DNA from: Defluviitaleaceae bacterium | GTDB lineage: Bacteria; Bacillota; Clostridia; Lachnospirales; WRAX01 | DNA length: 64,000 nucleotides | Assembly: GCA_009784575.1 (NCBI GenBank) | Contig: WRBK01000009.1 | Coordinates: 1 to 64,000 of the forward strand | Direction of reading: 5' to 3' | In this document: one piece after another, positions 8,796-16,950 of the stretch | Position numbering within the stretch: position 1 is the stretch's first letter | Layout: each line of letters begins with the position of its first letter | Program-made: the position numbers and the translations under genes | The notes under the pieces: model-generated | The model's database searches: none | Seen by the model: the letters and a program-made list of their open reading frames with translations, nothing else | Told to the model about the DNA's origin: nothing

Positions 8796-9554
8796 TCACC
8801 TCACAATAACGCTAATGACCGAATAATTATCCATGTCTATTTCACTATCTATATCTTGTAGCCTTGTCATATCATCCATTATAGCAGCTAGCCAGCTATC
8901 CGCATTAGCATCCACATCTTTAGGCGGCATCAATATTTCTTTTGACACATGCTCCCAAATTCCATCTGTACACAGCAAAAAAGCGGAATTTTTACGCAGA
9001 TTTACTTCTTTTGATATTTCATATTTTGGCACATCCCATTTGTCGCCAAAAGCCCGCAACAGCCGTGAGCGGTCGGGGTGTTTTGCTATTTCATCTTCTT
9101 TAATTTCACCTGATGCAACAAGCATTTGGGGTACGCTATGGTCTAGGGTGCGCCCAGCCAGTATACCTTTTTTATAATGATACAGTCGCGAGTCCCCCGC
9201 ATGCCCCCATGCAATTTTGCCATTTATTATGCAAGCAGCTACAGCAGTGGTTTTCATTTGATTTACCGCACCTTTTTCAGCTTGCAGAGCCAAAAGCTCC
9301 TGCTGCGCTACGTCAAAGGCATGCTTTAAAAAGCCACGGCAGTCCTTGGCATTTCCAAACTCTCTTTCAAAGATGCCTGTCAAGAGCTTTGATGCTATGT
9401 CGCCTGCGCCATGCCCCCCTAGACCATCAGCCACCACAAAACAATATCGGCTGTCAAGCTCAAGAGCAAGCACAGAATCCTCATTGCTCTCCCGCCCTCC
9501 AATGCAGGTTGCCGCCGCGTAGGACACAGCAAAACTTCTAGTAGCGCGCAGCAT
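8796..9554 (-). CDS. PP2C-family Ser/Thr phosphatase
   Basis: 252 residues, one complete PP2C (PPM) domain. All metal-binding motifs are visible: GGRESNEDS, VADGLGGHGAGD, WGHAGDSRLYHY, LLCTDGIWEH and the final DNYS. There is no membrane segment, so it acts in the cytoplasm, most likely removing phosphates placed by the two kinases encoded directly downstream, as in PrpC/PrkC pairs. The ATG at 9554 overlaps the end of the preceding gene by 17 bp and has only a weak ribosome binding site, which points to translational coupling. Confidence 0.9.
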   Translation of the reverse strand: MLRATRSFAVSYAAATCIGGRESNEDSVLALELDSRYCFVVADGLGGHGAGDIASKLLTGIFEREFGNAKDCRGFLKHAFDVAQQELLALQAEKGAVNQMKTTAVAACIINGKIAWGHAGDSRLYHYKKGILAGRTLDHSVPQMLVASGEIKEDEIAKHPDRSRLLRAFGDKWDVPKYEISKEVNLRKNSAFLLCTDGIWEHVSKEILMPPKDVDANADSWLAAIMDDMTRLQDIDSEIDMDNYSVISVIVR

Positions 9555-10794
9555 ATGTATTTATATCCCAACTAAATGTAGGTAAAAACAATAGACATGT
9601 GCCTAGCGCAAGCAGCCCTCGCGCCGCCAAGCTTAAATCCATTGATGTATATGCCAACAAAAGCGCGAAGGACACAGATATCACAATAGATACCGCAATG
9701 CGCGGTATCAAAAACGATGTCATGAGCTTATTGTTGTTAAGGAAAATCATCACAGCAACACCAAGGAATATGCCCCATAAAGATAGCATTACAGACTGCA
9801 AGACTATTCTTAGAACATCCGTCTGCCCTGGTCCTGCATGTGTCAAAAGCAAATGCGGGCTTTCCATAACAAGTGCCGAAAGCACAGGTGCAAGCGGTTG
9901 AGGGTCTGGTTGTATATGCATAGCCCAAAATGAGTAGAAATTTTGGCAAGCATCGCCATTTTGCAATGTCCATTCATCCAGAGCATCTAAAAGCAACTGA
10001 TACTCACGACCATGAACCCCTGTGTAGCCATCCCTTATACCAAATTGCCATGTAGCCACATAGGCATCCTGAGGGTCCCATGTAGCGTTTGCCGTGTCAA
10101 GTACAGTGCTGTAAGCGTATTCCATAGCATTACGAAAAGCCAAAGGCACATTGCCATTTGCTATAGCTAAAAACGAAGGTGCACCACTTGGCACTGTAGG
10201 ATGCCGCTGGTTAAGCCATTGGGCAAAGGTAGCATCTGACCCAAGCACATCATTTCTTGATGCAAAATTATTTAAATGATAATGCAGATTATCGTGGTTT
10301 TCTGAAAAAAAATCCTCTAGGCTCTCGTATGCATATTCTCTACCCATGCCTCCAATGGTGAAATTGCCTGGTCCTGGTGGTCTTGTATTCCACCAACCAA
10401 CCCCATCATACACATATGCATATCCAGAGCCGCCGCCCAAGTCCTGCCACTGTGCCTCTACCTCGCCTTCTGTAGCACCCATAAACCCGTACAAAAGTTG
10501 CGTTAAAAGCCCAAGCACAAAAGCACAAGGTATGAGTATGCCTGCTGCCTTAGCACAAGTGCTGTTAAAGGTAACGCGACCACGCGGTATGTAATAGCCG
10601 CTATGAATTTTTTCTGACAAAAATATACCCAAAAAGCACAATATTGTCGCTAGTGTTAGATATATAGCGGTTTGCAGAAAAAATGGCAAGAATGATAAAA
10701 AACCAAGCAAAACTTCACCAATCAAAAATACACCAATTGCTACGAGCAGGCTAAAAAGCAGCATTACCCAATTGATAGATGATTTTTTTGTCAT
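9538..10794 (-). CDS. Polytopic membrane protein with large outer loop, unknown
   Basis: 418 residues, not recognised. Three hydrophobic segments lie in the first 120 residues, then about 190 residues rich in Trp, Tyr, Asn and Gly (probably outside the cell), then about three more membrane segments before a short tail. The loop has no catalytic motif that I can name. The start is supported by AAGGAGG seven bases before ATG. It sits between a single-span protein and the PP2C phosphatase in the operon and overlaps the latter, so it is likely a membrane component of the same system, perhaps a sensor or scaffold; that is inference. Confidence 0.6.
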   Translation of the reverse strand: MTKKSSINWVMLLFSLLVAIGVFLIGEVLLGFLSFLPFFLQTAIYLTLATILCFLGIFLSEKIHSGYYIPRGRVTFNSTCAKAAGILIPCAFVLGLLTQLLYGFMGATEGEVEAQWQDLGGGSGYAYVYDGVGWWNTRPPGPGNFTIGGMGREYAYESLEDFFSENHDNLHYHLNNFASRNDVLGSDATFAQWLNQRHPTVPSGAPSFLAIANGNVPLAFRNAMEYAYSTVLDTANATWDPQDAYVATWQFGIRDGYTGVHGREYQLLLDALDEWTLQNGDACQNFYSFWAMHIQPDPQPLAPVLSALVMESPHLLLTHAGPGQTDVLRIVLQSVMLSLWGIFLGVAVMIFLNNNKLMTSFLIPRIAVSIVISVSFALLLAYTSMDLSLAARGLLALGTCLLFLPTFSWDINTYAARY

Positions 10795-10837
10795 TACAGT
10801 TCCTCCTTAAAATTAAACCTGCACGAGTAAGTGTATC

Positions 10838-11587
10838 TTAATCTCTCAGACGTACCAAAAGCAGCACTATATTAAGCGCGAAAGCAATAAAAACCGCTAC
10901 AACCAAAATCCAAGTAAATATTGTTGTTGCAGTGCTAGCTTCTGTAACCTCAGCTTGCATAATAAACCAATCACCATTAGGCATTCTTCTTAGTTCAATA
11001 GAAAGATTCACATCATGCTCGGTTACAACCAAACCTTGCCCCCATAATTCCCGTTGTATGACTGAAAACAGTGCCTCTTTAACATCTTGCTCCCACTGCG
11101 ATATTTCCTCTGCTTCTACTTCTGGGTCTGGGTCTGGCGCAGTCACATCAAGAATTATTGGCTCTTCATCCTCTTCATCACTATCATAGGTATCACTTGG
11201 CATCAAAAAATATTCGAATCCAATCCACATTGTAGCAATCTCAATTATATTCGCTTCGTCTCCAGCCTCTTCCCCATTTTCTATTATCTCAAAGACAGCC
11301 ACATAAATTCTATCATGGTCATCTTGGTCTTGACCTTCTACAGCCCTTAAAACAATATGAACATAGTCATCCTCTCCACGAAGAAACATAGTTTGGTCAT
11401 ATTCGTCCAACACGAAAACATAAGGCATGTCAGGGTCATCGGAAACTATTTCTATTGTGTTTGTATCAGAAAAATTTAGCTCCAGATAATCGTCACCATT
11501 TTGCGCAAAAACCAATACTGGCAAAGCCAGCAAAAGCAAGCTTAGCAAAGCAACAAACGCATGGGTTTTCTTTTTTAATCTCCTCAT
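10838..11587 (-). CDS. Secreted/anchored acidic protein with C-terminal membrane helix, unknown
   Basis: 249 residues. A signal peptide (KKKTHAFVALLSLLLLALPV, cleavage after VFA) is followed by a strongly acidic outer domain with runs of Asp and Glu near residues 140-165, and a C-terminal membrane helix (TWILVVAVFIAFALNIVLLL) ending in RLRD. The topology is type I: outside domain, one anchor, tiny inner tail. The ATG overlaps the TGA of the GAP1-like gene (ATGA), so the two are translationally coupled, and a GGGGGAG site lies upstream. I do not recognise the family. The acidic domain could bind cations or cell-wall material. Confidence 0.6.
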   Translation of the reverse strand: MRRLKKKTHAFVALLSLLLLALPVLVFAQNGDDYLELNFSDTNTIEIVSDDPDMPYVFVLDEYDQTMFLRGEDDYVHIVLRAVEGQDQDDHDRIYVAVFEIIENGEEAGDEANIIEIATMWIGFEYFLMPSDTYDSDEEDEEPIILDVTAPDPDPEVEAEEISQWEQDVKEALFSVIQRELWGQGLVVTEHDVNLSIELRRMPNGDWFIMQAEVTEASTATTIFTWILVVAVFIAFALNIVLLLVRLRD

Positions 11588-14541
11588 CGGTTACTCCCCC
11601 TCGATAAATATATCATCATTACCAAAAACATTAGCGCAAGGGAAACCAACGCGACAATAGCAGTAATAATAACAAGCCAGTCTGGCATTATCATAGCCAC
11701 AGTAGACACAACATTACCGCCAATAAGCACCACCAACCCACCAATGCTTCCAATAAACAACATAAACATCGAACCCAGCAAAGCAATAGGCTCTAGTTTA
11801 GATTGACGCTGTTGCTGTTGTGGTCGTCTTCGCCTTTCATTTGGATTAAACTTGCGCAAAATTTCATTTGGTGTTTCACCTCTTTTTTCAGCATACAAGC
11901 TTTTTATTGCCTCACAAATATTTACGCCCAATTGTGATATAACCATATGATTCGGACTGCCTGAGTATCGCCTATAAAGCGATTCAAATTTGTCCGCTGT
12001 GCTTGTTAAATCATCAACCGTGCGACCATCCCATACAGAATCAATGATTCTTCTTACATCATAGCGCACAACTGCAATAATGTCATTCACTGTGTCTGTG
12101 TCATAACGTTTTGTTGTCGCAAACACCAAATCCAGCACGCCGTAGAGCGTTAGCAAATCTTGGGTGTTGCTTCTACCTATGCCGCTATAATCATATATGG
12201 CATCAGCAATAATATTAACATTTTGCAGTCTTGCCTCTAAAACAGCGCGTGATAATGCCCATTCTAGCGGCGGATTGGTTATGCGCCCAAACCAATACTC
12301 CATGCGTGGTAGCAAATACCTTGCAGCGGCATCCCACATTTTAAAGGTTTTAGAGAAATCCCCCTCAGACCCAGCCAAATCATCTATATCATTTATAAAT
12401 TTAGCGATGATAGATTCAGCCTTTTTGCTGTCTTTAATCATATTGGCAAGTTGTCGCCATGCCTTAGGCGAAGCAGTTTTGCACATAAGCTCTAAATTTG
12501 GGAATACAAGGGTTTCCCATCTATCACTAAAGCCTTCCATGATAGCATCATTTCCATCAAAACCACATTCTTCCAGCAAAATATTTTGCCATTTAGAGTA
12601 CACATTAATTTTTTCATCAAAGCTTGCCGACTCTATTTCAAAAGCCATATTATTCAGCTTTTCAACAAAGACCAATCGTATGTCATCCGCACCTATGCCA
12701 TATTTTAGGAATAGCGGCAATTTTGTGTTTTCATGCAAATAATTTATATACTTTTGCAACTGCACAGGGTTTTTTAGCTCATCCGACTGCCAATAAAGCT
12801 CTAGCAAATCAGCTACAGCCTCATCTTTTTCCTTTGCATCCATCCACTGTATGCCATTCATTATATTATCTATCTGCTTTGACCCAGGAGGCCGCAAATT
12901 AGCAATTTCTTCGCGATTAAACTTCTCAAGATTATAAAATTCTCTTGATGCAACTGCGTTTTTAGGCACATCTTCCCATGCTACCGCACTGTAGCTAACC
13001 TGCCTGCCAGCTTTTTTCAAGCCCCTTGCAATTATCTTATATGTTTTACGGTGGTTTTCGCTGCCCAATAAAATATCAGGTATGCTACTGCTCATAAATT
13101 CAGAAAGAGCGGCGGAGGCCACATCTGCGGCTTTTTTATCAGGACATTCTAGCATTTTTTTAAAGGCATCAAAAGCTTCTAAAATTTTACCAGCATGTTC
13201 TCTTGAACGCTCTTTCATGCAAGCCGCATAGTATTGCTGAACAAACTCTAGCTTGCTCCATTCTCCCGCCTCAAATAACTTTTCAAATAGCGGATTAACC
13301 AAATCCTGCGTGTTTACCCCGCCCATCCTAGCATTGGTTTTTGCTAGCTGACAAATGGCGCGTACAGTACTTTCGTGTACTTCTACATTCCTAGCAGTGC
13401 CTAGCTTATCCGAGTATGTTTGGAAAATTTTTGCCAAAATATCTGTATCTGTAAAGTAGTCACTTAAATTGCGACCAAACGCGCTCACAAGGCTATTTAT
13501 GGCGCGTGAAGCCGCGCTAAATGCCACATCTTTATTGGCATTAGCCCTAAATGTATGCCAAAGCCAAAAACAGTGAGCAAAAACAGGATATGGCATTTTG
13601 CCCATCAGCTGCTTATATTCACCTAACATATAGTCCGTCATGTTATTCAACACATCTGGGCTGTCGATATTTTCCCAATACCATTTAGCTAACTCTGCCT
13701 GCTCCTCCAAAATCGGTTCTATATTTCTGTGGTTGTATTTCACCAAGTCCACCACGGCAGCAGAGACATCATATGGCGGCGGTGTATCCATATAGCATAC
13801 AAGCTGCATTCCGCCAACAGCGGCAGCCACGCCACCTTCCATAACGCCTGTCCATCTGGATGCCGCACCAAATTTTCTACGTAGCCAGCTAGGCAGTATG
13901 GACAGAACCATCAAAATAAGGGCTTCACCATTGTTATTAGCAGGCAAAACCACAGCAACCTTTTTGTCACCCTTTGGCGCAGTTATTGCTTTACCTAAAG
14001 ATGTAAAAAAGTCAATAAATGTTTCCTCATTAAAGCCAAGCTTTGTCCAGTCTTGGCGAGAATATGAAGCAGCAGTGTCAGGGCTGTAGTCAGAAGGCTT
14101 TGGGTCATAAGCATCAGTGTAAGTAAGCGCACCTTCTTGCTGAACACGCTTAAAAAACTCCTCATATGGTTCACAGGCGGCATATTTAAAAGCATGTTGT
14201 GGATTGGCCAAAAAATGTTCTTTTGCACCCCTAGTAAACACAAGGCTGTGACTATATTGTACCTGCCCACGCCCCGTTATCTCATCATTAACAAAGTAAC
14301 TACGGGCAACCACCGTAGATTCTGGGGTGGGATGAAAAAGGCGCAACAAAGAACCCTCCAAGCTATAGCCTGTTGTAGATGGCTGTGTTCCTGAAAACAC
14401 AGGGTTCAAACTGCGGTATATTATATCATTTGCATCTGGGGCAAAAAGCCCATCCGTTAGCTCTACGGTAAAAGTACCTGGGTTTTTGGAACGCGAGCCA
14501 TATTCATACCATGAGCGAGTGTATATATGATGCCCTGTCAT
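11584..14541 (-). CDS. GAP1-like GTPase-associated protein with two C-terminal membrane helices
   Basis: 985 residues. The first about 200 residues (HHIYTRSWYEYG, YSLEGSLLRLFHPTPES, GRGQVQYSHSLVFTRG) resemble the GAP1-N domains that accompany prokaryotic double GTPases. Residues about 200-880 are helical and unrecognised in detail, and may correspond to the GAP1 middle and C regions. A Gln/Arg-rich linker leads to two membrane helices at the end (from about 910). Such proteins are thought to be adaptors or regulators of the GTPase encoded beside them; here that GTPase gene lies 12 bp upstream. AAAGGAG precedes the start. The family call rests on the N terminus from memory and needs a profile search. 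Confidence 0.6.
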   Translation of the reverse strand: MTGHHIYTRSWYEYGSRSKNPGTFTVELTDGLFAPDANDIIYRSLNPVFSGTQPSTTGYSLEGSLLRLFHPTPESTVVARSYFVNDEITGRGQVQYSHSLVFTRGAKEHFLANPQHAFKYAACEPYEEFFKRVQQEGALTYTDAYDPKPSDYSPDTAASYSRQDWTKLGFNEETFIDFFTSLGKAITAPKGDKKVAVVLPANNNGEALILMVLSILPSWLRRKFGAASRWTGVMEGGVAAAVGGMQLVCYMDTPPPYDVSAAVVDLVKYNHRNIEPILEEQAELAKWYWENIDSPDVLNNMTDYMLGEYKQLMGKMPYPVFAHCFWLWHTFRANANKDVAFSAASRAINSLVSAFGRNLSDYFTDTDILAKIFQTYSDKLGTARNVEVHESTVRAICQLAKTNARMGGVNTQDLVNPLFEKLFEAGEWSKLEFVQQYYAACMKERSREHAGKILEAFDAFKKMLECPDKKAADVASAALSEFMSSSIPDILLGSENHRKTYKIIARGLKKAGRQVSYSAVAWEDVPKNAVASREFYNLEKFNREEIANLRPPGSKQIDNIMNGIQWMDAKEKDEAVADLLELYWQSDELKNPVQLQKYINYLHENTKLPLFLKYGIGADDIRLVFVEKLNNMAFEIESASFDEKINVYSKWQNILLEECGFDGNDAIMEGFSDRWETLVFPNLELMCKTASPKAWRQLANMIKDSKKAESIIAKFINDIDDLAGSEGDFSKTFKMWDAAARYLLPRMEYWFGRITNPPLEWALSRAVLEARLQNVNIIADAIYDYSGIGRSNTQDLLTLYGVLDLVFATTKRYDTDTVNDIIAVVRYDVRRIIDSVWDGRTVDDLTSTADKFESLYRRYSGSPNHMVISQLGVNICEAIKSLYAEKRGETPNEILRKFNPNERRRRPQQQQRQSKLEPIALLGSMFMLFIGSIGGLVVLIGGNVVSTVAMIMPDWLVIITAIVALVSLALMFLVMMIYLSRGSNR

Positions 14542-14553
14542 TTTTCATCTCCT

Positions 14554-16299
14554 TTACCTTTTTTTACCAAAAAGCCATCCTCCGCTCTTCTGCGGCTGTT
14601 GTTGCGAAGGCAGTTGACTTGGTGAACCCATAACATAAAAGCCAGCCAAATCCTCCCATCCGCTACAGTACAGCCTGCCCCAAGCATTAATGGTAGCCAA
14701 GTAGCGTGTGTTTCGCCCTATGGTTTGGTCGCGGGTTTCGCCATCGGGAGTTCTTATCTCCACCTCATCAAAAGGCGGCACAATATTTAGTTGCATTAGC
14801 ATACGTATGAAAGGGTCGGAAACGCGCCAAGGATTTATGGCATTTGGTACCACCACATAATCGCCAGGACCGCGTTCGCCATCTCTGTTTACAATTTCCA
14901 TAGGTTCTTTGCTTAATGACGAAACCAAGGAGCAAAAGACATTGCTAAAGTTTCTTTTTAACACATTTGCAACATTAGGCGATAAGCTAGATATGATACG
15001 TTTAGAATCTTTATCTACCTCGTCGAAATATTGCTTGTCATAACTTTCTTTTTGCCATATCGTCAAAGTAGGGAGGCTAAACTCAACACCTCTTTGTATC
15101 AATCTTTGCTTATTTTGCGGGTCAAAGAAGTGGTCGCCTTTTGTTACAATTACAGCTGTAGGTTTATCAATTCTTTGTTTGCCTATCAGCGGTATAATGT
15201 CATTTGTTAAAATTTGGTTTAATCTTTCCACGAACCTTAGCTTTTCTCTATCAGATGTGTCAGCTCTGCCGTCACTATGAAATACGCTTCTCTCCGTAAA
15301 GGTAAAAGGGTCGAGCATCATGATGAATCCATCAAATTTCGAAAACTGATTTGCTATTTTATATAATTCTTCTGTTTTATCTGGGTTTGTCAAGAATTCC
15401 CCTGGCATGTCTCTCACAAACAACAAAGCCCCATTGCTCCTATTGTTTCTGAAATCAATAAAAACGTCTAACACCAAAGGTTCGTTATCTAAAGCGAATG
15501 TAGAAAGTGGCAACTTTCCGTAATCAATTAATTCATCTGCCATTTTTTCAAGAGAGGTGTCCTCGCCTCTATCGCCGCCTGATAATACGGTAACAGACAG
15601 GTCCGCAATTTCATAAGAACCCGAGCCTCTCGGTGGCAATGTGTATCCACTTCCTTGGCGCAATGCCTTATGTAGCGCAACCAAAAACATGGTTTTGCCA
15701 GAACTTGTGGGACCCATCATTAAAAGCACATAACTGGCCTTCATGCCCGCAGCATTCATCAGTCCCTTGCCGCACTCACAAAAGCGTTTTCTATAAACCG
15801 TCTTAGTTTCCACACCATCGATGCGTGTCGTTATCTCCACACCTGTTAGCAAATGCATTTCAATATCTTCGTTAGACAAAGGGGCGACACGCAAAGCAGG
15901 AGGAGCATAAATCTCCTTATTTAGCAACGGTCTCACATTTTCTTGACCAAAGATATTTACAATTTCACTATATGTATAAAAGCCTTCTGTTGGTGCTTCC
16001 GTGGACTGCACATGTCCCGCAGAGCCGCGCTTGGAATCAGACATCCATTCGCCGCCATCTAGGGAATTATCGCTGCCATCCAGCCAAGCCGCATCAGCAA
16101 CAGCAGGGGTATCACCACCAACATCGTCCCACGAATCGCTATAGCTATCTGTTACCTTGGTAGCCACCTGGCTTTGCATTGGTGCCGTTTCCCTAACTTC
16201 GCGCTCTTGTTTTTCATTGCTTTTGCCCAAATTAAACCTAACTTCTTTATTGGTTAATTGCAGTAGGCAGTAAGGACATTTTATAGGGTAGTATGCCAT
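14554..16299 (-). CDS. Zinc-ribbon P-loop GTPase (double-GTPase-like)
   Basis: 581 residues. An N-terminal zinc ribbon (KCPYC), a low-complexity linker (40-110), a second Cys pair (CECG, 174-177), then a TRAFAC-type GTPase: P loop GPTSSGKT at 196-203, switch II region with DMPGEF at 297-302, and base-recognition motif TKGD at 386-389. This layout fits the DO-GTPase2 type partner of GAP1 proteins. There is no membrane segment; it probably binds the membrane through the GAP1-like protein. The zinc ribbon recurs on both kinases of the operon. GGAGG stands seven bases before ATG. The C terminus is rich in Ser, Gln and Pro and ends in basic residues. Confidence 0.8.
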   Translation of the reverse strand: MAYYPIKCPYCLLQLTNKEVRFNLGKSNEKQEREVRETAPMQSQVATKVTDSYSDSWDDVGGDTPAVADAAWLDGSDNSLDGGEWMSDSKRGSAGHVQSTEAPTEGFYTYSEIVNIFGQENVRPLLNKEIYAPPALRVAPLSNEDIEMHLLTGVEITTRIDGVETKTVYRKRFCECGKGLMNAAGMKASYVLLMMGPTSSGKTMFLVALHKALRQGSGYTLPPRGSGSYEIADLSVTVLSGGDRGEDTSLEKMADELIDYGKLPLSTFALDNEPLVLDVFIDFRNNRSNGALLFVRDMPGEFLTNPDKTEELYKIANQFSKFDGFIMMLDPFTFTERSVFHSDGRADTSDREKLRFVERLNQILTNDIIPLIGKQRIDKPTAVIVTKGDHFFDPQNKQRLIQRGVEFSLPTLTIWQKESYDKQYFDEVDKDSKRIISSLSPNVANVLKRNFSNVFCSLVSSLSKEPMEIVNRDGERGPGDYVVVPNAINPWRVSDPFIRMLMQLNIVPPFDEVEIRTPDGETRDQTIGRNTRYLATINAWGRLYCSGWEDLAGFYVMGSPSQLPSQQQPQKSGGWLFGKKR

Positions 16300-16329
16300 T
16301 ACATTTCCTCCGTCTATATATAAAATAAT

Positions 16330-16929
16330 TTAGCGTCTTATAATCAAAATATTTGGGTTTTCGCCATTTACAACACAAACAGCAACGCCCTCTCCCACTT
16401 TAGTTAAAAATGGTGGGTACTTGCACTTTCCACGCTTTATTACGTCAGGGAAAGTGGCGGAAAATTGCCGACCAGCACTAAAGAAAGAATAGCCCAAAAT
16501 CCCTTGCTCTATGCTATTAGCAGAATGCAATGTTATAATATGTTTTTCAAAGCCATTTTCAACTTTTTTGGACTTAATGCTATAAGATATCTTCGCTTGA
16601 CCTGCCGTCAAAGTAACCGTAAAAGCAGGATTTTCCGCGAGGCGGTCTAGGTCAGGGTGTGTGCCGCCATCGTCAGCAAGAAACACCAAAAATTCGCAAC
16701 GCGCAACATCAAAATGACTACTTACAGAGTATTTGAGGCGAACGCCGCTGGCGGCATCCCGCAAGTTCCATTGCCTAACCGCAGAAGCAACCACTCGGCG
16801 CGTTGCCCCACTACTATGTATAGGATAAGCAAATACAGTATCTGGAGCATTTGGTGGATATTTCCATGAAATTACAACTTCATCCCCACTAAAGCCCGCT
16901 TTGAGATTTAATAAAGCTACGGCAGACAA
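16330..16929 (-). CDS. Beta-rich hypothetical protein of the GTPase operon
   Basis: 199 residues, not recognised. It is rich in beta-strand residues and has no signal peptide or membrane helix. The first about 90 residues (NLKAGFSGDEVVISWKYPPN, then TRRVVASAVRQWN) resemble a fibronectin III or other Ig-like sandwich, and the second half may be another sandwich. The start is a TTG at 16929 with AGGAG about nine bases upstream, 21 bp after the preceding gene. It may be a cytoplasmic adaptor between the tubulin-like and GTPase modules; this rests only on position. Confidence 0.55.
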   Translation of the reverse strand: MSAVALLNLKAGFSGDEVVISWKYPPNAPDTVFAYPIHSSGATRRVVASAVRQWNLRDAASGVRLKYSVSSHFDVARCEFLVFLADDGGTHPDLDRLAENPAFTVTLTAGQAKISYSIKSKKVENGFEKHIITLHSANSIEQGILGYSFFSAGRQFSATFPDVIKRGKCKYPPFLTKVGEGVAVCVVNGENPNILIIRR

Positions 16930-16950
16930 AACCTCACACTCCTCTCCATA

